From contig JASJZH010000005.1 in NCBI GenBank assembly GCA_037178975.1, forward strand, positions 4,340,001 to 4,404,000: a DNA stretch of 64,000 bases, read 5' to 3'. This document shows positions 58,529-64,000 of this stretch, in pieces (positions within the stretch are counted from its first letter, which is position 1; each line of letters begins with the position of its first letter). A model generated the notes under the pieces. The model saw nothing but the letters and a program-made list of their open reading frames with translations. It had not been told where the DNA came from and did not search any database. Source of the DNA: Oscheius tipulae. Lineage: Eukaryota > Nematoda > Chromadorea > Rhabditida > Rhabditidae. A program made the position numbers and the translations under genes.

Positions 58529-61500
58529 ATGGATTCCGTACGGGCATCCAAGTCTAGAGTTCCCTATATTACTGCCTGTAAGTCCTTTGATCAATAGCTT
58601 TTCAGTTAGGAATTCAGTTGCGGTGATCGTGGCTGTGGCTCTAGGAATCACTTCAGTTGCTCTGAACATTGTCATTTTGACCAAGTCGAACACGATCAAC
58701 ACGAATACCAATGTCTGCTACAAGAAGTTTGATCTGTCTTACAAGAAATTCAGGCCATCCAGTCTGCCCTTCATCCAGTCTCAGTCAAGACTACGGTCCC
58801 CAGTCACACTGGAATTCCCGGTAGGTACCGAATGAAACTGATGTTAGTTTTCCAGTAAAAGGGAATACTACATCACCACTTCCGACTACCGAAACTACGG
58901 CATCTCCTATTAGTAGCACAACTAGTGCAGGTCAGTTGAATGTAAAAACATCCGAACCAGTCAAAACAAACTTCCCTAGTTCATACACTTTCTCTAGTCC
59001 TTTAACGTCCATTGAATTTCCTAGTACCTTCAACCTAGCGCATCAGAAATGAACCTTATACTTCCAATAAGCCTTTTACTTCAGATAACAACAACTGCCA
59101 GACAATGAGTCCAGTCAGCGACAGTGCTGGATTTAAAGACGCTGCTCAGTACCTTCTAAGCGGATTAGATGAGTCGGTGGACCCCTGCGATGACTTTTAC
59201 GGCTTTACATGCAACAAGGTAGAAGTGGCTATTGATCTGAATGATCTCTCTTCTTTAGTACCTAGCTTCAATCAACCTGGGTTCTGGAAGTCGTAAAGGA
59301 ACGTACGATGATGCCCAAGCTGCTGTTAATATGCAAATTGCTGGTGTTTTGAACAAAATCAATGCCAGTGATGCGAATTATTCTCAGACAGAGAGAATCA
59401 CCAAAATAGCGTTCGATTCCTGTGTTCACGCTTTTTCCGACTTTTCCGTCCTCTATAATAATCTTGATAATGTTACGGAAGAAGTGTATTCGCTGTTCGG
59501 AGGAGCTCCATTCGCTGGAGAAGATCTGTTACCAAACCTCAGCCTGTTTGGAGTTGCTGGTTATTTGGAACAGAACCATGCTCTGGGAACTATCATGAGT
59601 TCCTGGGTGTCGGTCGACTATAAAAATATCACAAGAAATACTCTGTACATCAGTCAACCAGATCTCTCCATGCCTCTTGACTACTTCACCAAACCGCAGT
59701 ACATCGACCAGCTGATTTCGGAACAAGACAAGGTCTTCTTGGTCATGAAGCATTACTGTAATTCCACAGGGATTTGTAACTCGACCGTCACTGATGATAC
59801 TCTATTGGACGCTGCTCAGAAGGTCGTTCAGTTCGAAGTCCTTATCGCGATGTCCTCGTGGTCCGATGACTTACTCAGAAACTACCGCCAACAGTACAAT
59901 CCATTCGAGATCGTCAATCTTAGCGAGACATATCCGAACATTGATTTCTCCGCCTACCTTGAAACTATGCTCAATGGCATTCAGGATGTGAATTTGGATG
60001 AAGTGATCATTTCGACTCCTTCCTACTTTGGATGGCTCGATTCGATCTTCGATGGCAAGACTGTCGACCAGACCACGATCGCCAACTATATGATCGTCCA
60101 AATGCTCATGGACACGAGTGAGTTCTGGGACTCGCCTATGTCCAGAATGGCTAAAAAGAGGAACTACATTCCCTACGCTATGAGGAAGGGACGAGGAGTT
60201 ACTAAAGTCGGAAAGAGACACGTCCGCAGGTTCGACGAGGATCCCGTCCAAGTTGGATGTCTGGACATGCTCATGGCCTACATGCCATATGGACCTGGCT
60301 ACGTCTACGTGAAGAATCTTAAGAAAAGACACGCTGTCATCGCCGACATCAAAAAGCAGACTCACCTTGTTATAGCCAGCTTCCAGGGTATGATGAAGAC
60401 GCTCAATTGGATGAGTACAGACTCTTTGCACATGGCTTTGAACAAATGTGAGTGATCTTTGTATTGTGTTAGAAGGCAATCTCAGCCAACTCTCTCTACC
60501 AGAACTACGGATATCCGAAAAGTTTGTTCGGAGACTTTGACAACTTCACTAAGATCGATGCATATCATCAGGTAGGTCAGTACATTTTCATTCGAATCTT
60601 CTTTTTAGGACTATGTCGATATCTTGAATTTTGAAGTGACGGACGTCTACAGCATAATGAGAAGCCTGAAGAGGGGACTCTATGTCCGTGAGGCGTTCCG
60701 TCTCCTCACTAAAGACGGTAACAATTTTTGGGATTCGGATCTCCGCAAGAACTTCCTCCAGTCTCCAGCCATGGTCAATGCTTGGTCAGCCTGTGAGGGT
60801 ACCTCTAAAAAGATAAGTTTCAGGTACCAACCGGAGAGAAACTCGATCACTTTCCCCTTCGCCATCTGGAACCCTCCCTACTACAGAATAGACTTCCCTC
60901 AAGCCTACAACTTTGCTGGGCAAGGTGGTACTGGAGGACACGAGTTGACTCACGGATTTGATGACGAAGGAGTTCAATTTGATTGGTTCTCTCTCTCAAT
61001 TTCAGAATAACACGAAGTTTAGGGACGGAAGTATGACCCAGTGTGATGGAAATGCTTACAAATGTGGCTGGATGGATCGCAATTCTTCGGACGGATTCAC
61101 AAATATGGCTCAATGTGTCGTCTCGCAGTACAGCTCCCAGTGTTGCCCTCTGAAGACAGGAAATGTTCATTGTGCCAACGGAGCCACAACTCAGGGAGAG
61201 AACATCGCTGATTTGGGCGGTCAACAGGCCGCCTATAAGGCCTATCGTCAATGGGTTGAGGCTAACAAGAAAGAAGAAGACAGGTCCGATTCTTTTCCTT
61301 CACAATATTGTATCATTTCAGACTCCCGGGTATGGTTCAGTACACTCCGAACCAGATCTTTTGGATAACTTACGGATACTCTTGGTATAGAATTGTTCTC
61401 ATGGCAATAAGACTAAAACTTTTAGGTGTATGAAGCAGACAGATGACAATATGGTGACACAACTCTTGACCAATCCTCATGCTCCAGCTCAATGTCGAAC

Positions 61501-61612
61501 CAACAATGTTGTACAGGATATTCCTCAATTCGGACGCGATTTCCAGTGCAAGGTTGGAAGTCCGATGTATCCGACTACTGATCAGCGTTGTAAAGTCTGG
61601 GTTGGACCTTAA
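58529..61612 (+). CDS. Neprilysin-type M13 zinc endopeptidase, type II membrane protein
   Basis: Ectoenzyme that cleaves small peptides outside the cell. ATG 58529. A transmembrane segment at residues about 25-45 (VAVIVAVALGITSVALNIVIL) follows a short basic cytosolic part, giving type II topology. A Thr/Ser stalk comes next, then the M13 start VDPCDDFYGFTCN (about 59180). The catalytic block has GGHELTHGFDDEG (about 60940) and ENIADLGG (about 61200), so zinc ligands, catalytic Glu and the Asp are kept. The substrate-binding region reads NAWSACEG...RNSITFPFAIWNPP, with an insert relative to the usual NAFYSP...N-x-I-x-FPAG. The end is CKVWVGP, TAA 61610-61612. A 34-nt intron right after FDDEG must be removed; without it the frame stops. 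Nematodes have many M13 paralogues, so no symbol is given. Confidence 0.92.
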
Positions 61613-61696
61613 AAATATACCTCATTTGTATCACCTTATTTGAAAAATATAAACTTTAATTGTTAATTACAAATCTACACGTGTTTACCAGACGAA

Positions 61697-63084
61697 TTAC
61701 AACTTGGCAGAATAGGAGTAGAGTTCGAAGCCGACCTTCTGGACAACTCCGTCCTTTTGGAGCTTGTTCAGTACCAATCTGACATTATTCAAGGCGGCTA
61801 GACGGACAGATAGCGGCGTTCCCTGAACTACTTTTTGAACATACAATGAAAAAAGCTACCTCGTAGACAGCGTTGGTTATATCCATAGACGAGATGCTCT
61901 CGTTATTTCTAAGTACATTCACGATCTCGTCTTCGCGTTTCTGTCTGTGCGAAATGTACTCGTCGACTTTGTCGTTCACTTTTTCGATCACAGGACCGTG
62001 TCCTGAATCAAAAGTTTCACGACGAAAAGCTCTCAAAACCTGGATAAATCCTCGTGGCTTCCAGATTTCGGATCTTTTTCAGCGAGTCCATGTACGAATG
62101 GAGATCTTCAAAGACGGTCGTTCCTTCACCGAGAATACAGTCGCCGCTGAATGCTAATTGTGGCAATTTTCGCAAAAAACCAACCTGAACAAAGCCTTTT
62201 CTTCTTCCAGCCATAGCGCACTGTGATCGATGGTGTGCCCGGGCGTGTAGATGAATCTGCATCTCAAACAATGAGCAATAATTTTAAAAACAAGAAACCT
62301 GAGAGTGGCACCGTCGACACTGATAGATTTTCCATCATCTACGTACTCGAAAAGACTCGTATCTTCTCCATTTCCTGTTCTTTGCACTTTGTAAATTGGT
62401 ATCTGAACCCAGGATAATAAAATAAGTGAAAACGCTACCTTTTTTCCAACGACATGTTCCACGACTCCTGGAATTCCGCCAGTATGATCGTGATGCCAGT
62501 GTGTTATGACAATATACTCAATCTCTGCGCCCTAAATACGGAAATCATACGAAGATATGATGAACAACATACGTCTAGAGCTTCTTTCAGCTCGGTCAGA
62601 TACTTCTCAATGTTTGGTTCACCAGTATCTATCAGAATTCGTCTGAATTTTTGTGTTAAAACAAAAAGACAAAAGCTAACCTCGGCCCATTTCCCACAAT
62701 ATAGGTGTTCGTTCCTTGCAGAGTAAATGGACCTGGATTCTGGCCAAGAACTCGAATGACCAGTGGACTGAGTCGCGTGATGGAGTCGATATGAGTCAAA
62801 GTAGGCATCGCCCTGAAAAAAGGTAGAGAATTACTTGAAACGGCGAAGAGAATGTCGCGATTTATCAGCTGTTAGAATCTAGGTCAGCTCAGCGGAGGAG
62901 AAATGTCTCTCTGGCAGGCGGACTGTCTCAATAATTGGTTTTCATTTTCTTCAAGAACTGGTAATCAAAATGAACATAAAACATACTTGTGTCCTTTGGA
63001 AGCCATCAAGTACGATCCGGCAGCCACGGCATAGTCCTTGAAGAATCGTAGAGCCGAAAAGGCCGATGACACATACGATGACAT
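61697..63084 (-). CDS. LACTB2: Metallo-beta-lactamase-fold hydrolase, LACTB2 type
   Basis: LACTB2 is a mitochondrial single-strand endoribonuclease with a metallo-beta-lactamase fold. The conserved part reads from [15 protein letters not shown] (ATG 62808) with [16 protein letters not shown], then [12 protein letters not shown] (the HxHxDH metal site, about 62500), [12 protein letters not shown] and [14 protein letters not shown], and ends with a helical winged-helix-like part. The stop is TAA 61697-61699. An upstream exon (63084 to about 62985) joins in phase and adds about 33 residues with basic, alanine-rich character that could be a mitochondrial signal. An even earlier ATG at 63151 is possible through an exon that is only GATG long. 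It converges with the M13 gene, with 85 bp between stops. Confidence 0.9.
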
Positions 63085-64000
63085 TCCTGTGTTTTCCTGA
63101 AATTTGCACGTTTTTGTTACTTTCGAAGAGCAGAAAGAGTGACCCACCATCCTGAACAAGAAAGAGGCGAGGAATTGTTCAGGTGATGCGGGAAAGAGAT
63201 AACGAAACGGAAAATTGCCATTTTAGAGGCGAGATTTTGTGCCTATGTATGTACGGAATGCATGGAAACTGTAGCAGAAATGAAGTGTAGATAAAAAAAA
63301 TCAACAACTTTTTACCCTGCCACCGAATTGAAACTGCCTTTGCTATTGCCGCGTAATTCAAATTATCTCTTCAACCTTTTTTTTTGCAAAGTGCTCTGTC
63401 CTGGCATTTTTCGTCTTTGCCATTTGTTCTTTTTCTCCTATTTTTCATTCAGTCTGTTACAAAAATGCTTATCTCCATGTCCTGAAAGTAGCGTATGCGA
63501 TTTCGCAACACTTCTCGAGGGTTATTGCATCAGGTTGGAGAATCGCGCACAAGCTGAGGTGTTCACCACATAAATACATAGTTTTTGCTCTGAATAAGTG
63601 TTCAAGCAGTCGTTTTACACTACTAGAGCTTCAAATAAGCCCAGGTTAGTATATAAACAAAGGAATCTCGTCATTCGCTAGCAAAGCATGCCATGTCTCA
63701 GTGAGTTTGCCTCGTTTAAATTTTATTTTTGGACACTCTGCTGTCAGTATCTACTTTAGTTTTCTCCATGTATCTCACACCTCTCAGTTTGTATGAAACG
63801 AATTGAAAAGAAATCGTGTCTCGCCGCGGTAAATCGAGTGCAGTTCTGTTGGCATGCGGCACAAACTGCTCGTGTCCCAACGCCCTTTTGGCTCTCATCC
63901 CTGCTGCGATTGCCTGCTCACAACATAATTTTTCAGGGTATAATTAACGTTGTCAAGACGTTTGCAGCACGATCTCTTTGTCGTTCCTTCTTTCGAAGCA
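63085..64000. other. Right-edge region; possible start of another forward gene
   Basis: About 900 bp with no complete gene. A TATA-like TATATAAA (about 63649-63656) is followed 31 bp later by ATG 63687 (GCATGCCATGTCTCAG). A frame opening after TTTTTCAG at about 63934 runs to the edge with basic residues. Neither ATG joins that frame in phase, so the gene model remains open. Confidence 0.35.
63649..63656 (+). promoter_or_regulatory. TATA-box candidate near right edge
   Basis: TATATAAA inside GTTAGTATATAAACAAA, just upstream of short ATGs. It may mark the promoter of a gene that continues beyond the window. Confidence 0.35.

Noticed and set aside
59871-60479. 202-codon reverse frame opposite the M13 peptidase
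   Set aside because: It overlaps a clearly conserved coding exon and has no independent start or family sign.

Overview
The window looks like nuclear DNA of a free-living or parasitic nematode. The evidence is the gene content (a giant hemicentin, a four-repeat gelsolin-like protein, an astacin with ShKT tails, a nicotinic-type channel, a small SWEET protein, a conserved secreted protein of nematode type), the very small introns (mostly 34-50 nt, ending in TTTCAG or TTTTAG) and the many initiator ATGs that sit directly behind a splice-acceptor-like TTTCAG. That last pattern is what spliced-leader trans-splicing leaves. The species cannot be named from the sequence. All exon structures below were joined by hand from open frames, splice signals and phase.

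Left part (1-19 kb). The window opens with the last codons of a probable Rab GTPase. A reverse-strand NSD/MES-4-type histone methyltransferase follows (442-3270). Next is a short gene with a perfect RFX/DAF-19 X-box 78 bp upstream (3626-4710). The PP2A B''/PR72-PR130 regulatory subunit (5707-11823) has two alternative first exons. A reverse-strand acetylcholine-receptor-type channel subunit (12029-14908), an intronless BTB/BACK protein with a Ser/Lys tail (15862-17058) and a secreted protein (17210-18756) complete this part.

Centre (19.6-44.7 kb). A single gene, hemicentin (him-4 type), fills 25 kb: signal peptide, vWA domain, about 47 Ig domains, a Thr-rich mucin-like linker, calcium-binding EGF modules and a fibulin-type end. 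Two intact genes lie antisense inside its introns. One is a small membrane-anchored protein with ADAM10-like cysteine-rich modules but no protease (30330-32631). The other is a small secreted protein ending in Phe-Gly (39689-40070). A third intron holds an in-frame read-through exon with its own stop and poly(A) signal, which could make a short hemicentin.

Right part (44.8-64 kb). Order: an unrecognised protein, an astacin metalloprotease with EGF-CUB-ShKT-ShKT, a gelsolin-like protein (gsnl-1 type), a SWEET transporter and CutA. A reverse-strand series with operon-like spacing follows (unknown 56.2-56.9 kb, a 61-residue protein, STAM), with a bidirectional X-box promoter at 56.89 kb feeding a tiny forward gene. 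The window closes with another unrecognised reverse gene, an M13 neprilysin-type peptidase and a LACTB2-type metallo-beta-lactamase. Functionally this is ordinary mixed chromosomal content (basement membrane/ECM, signalling, chromatin, endosomal sorting). The most notable features are the architecture of the hemicentin locus and the two X-box promoters.
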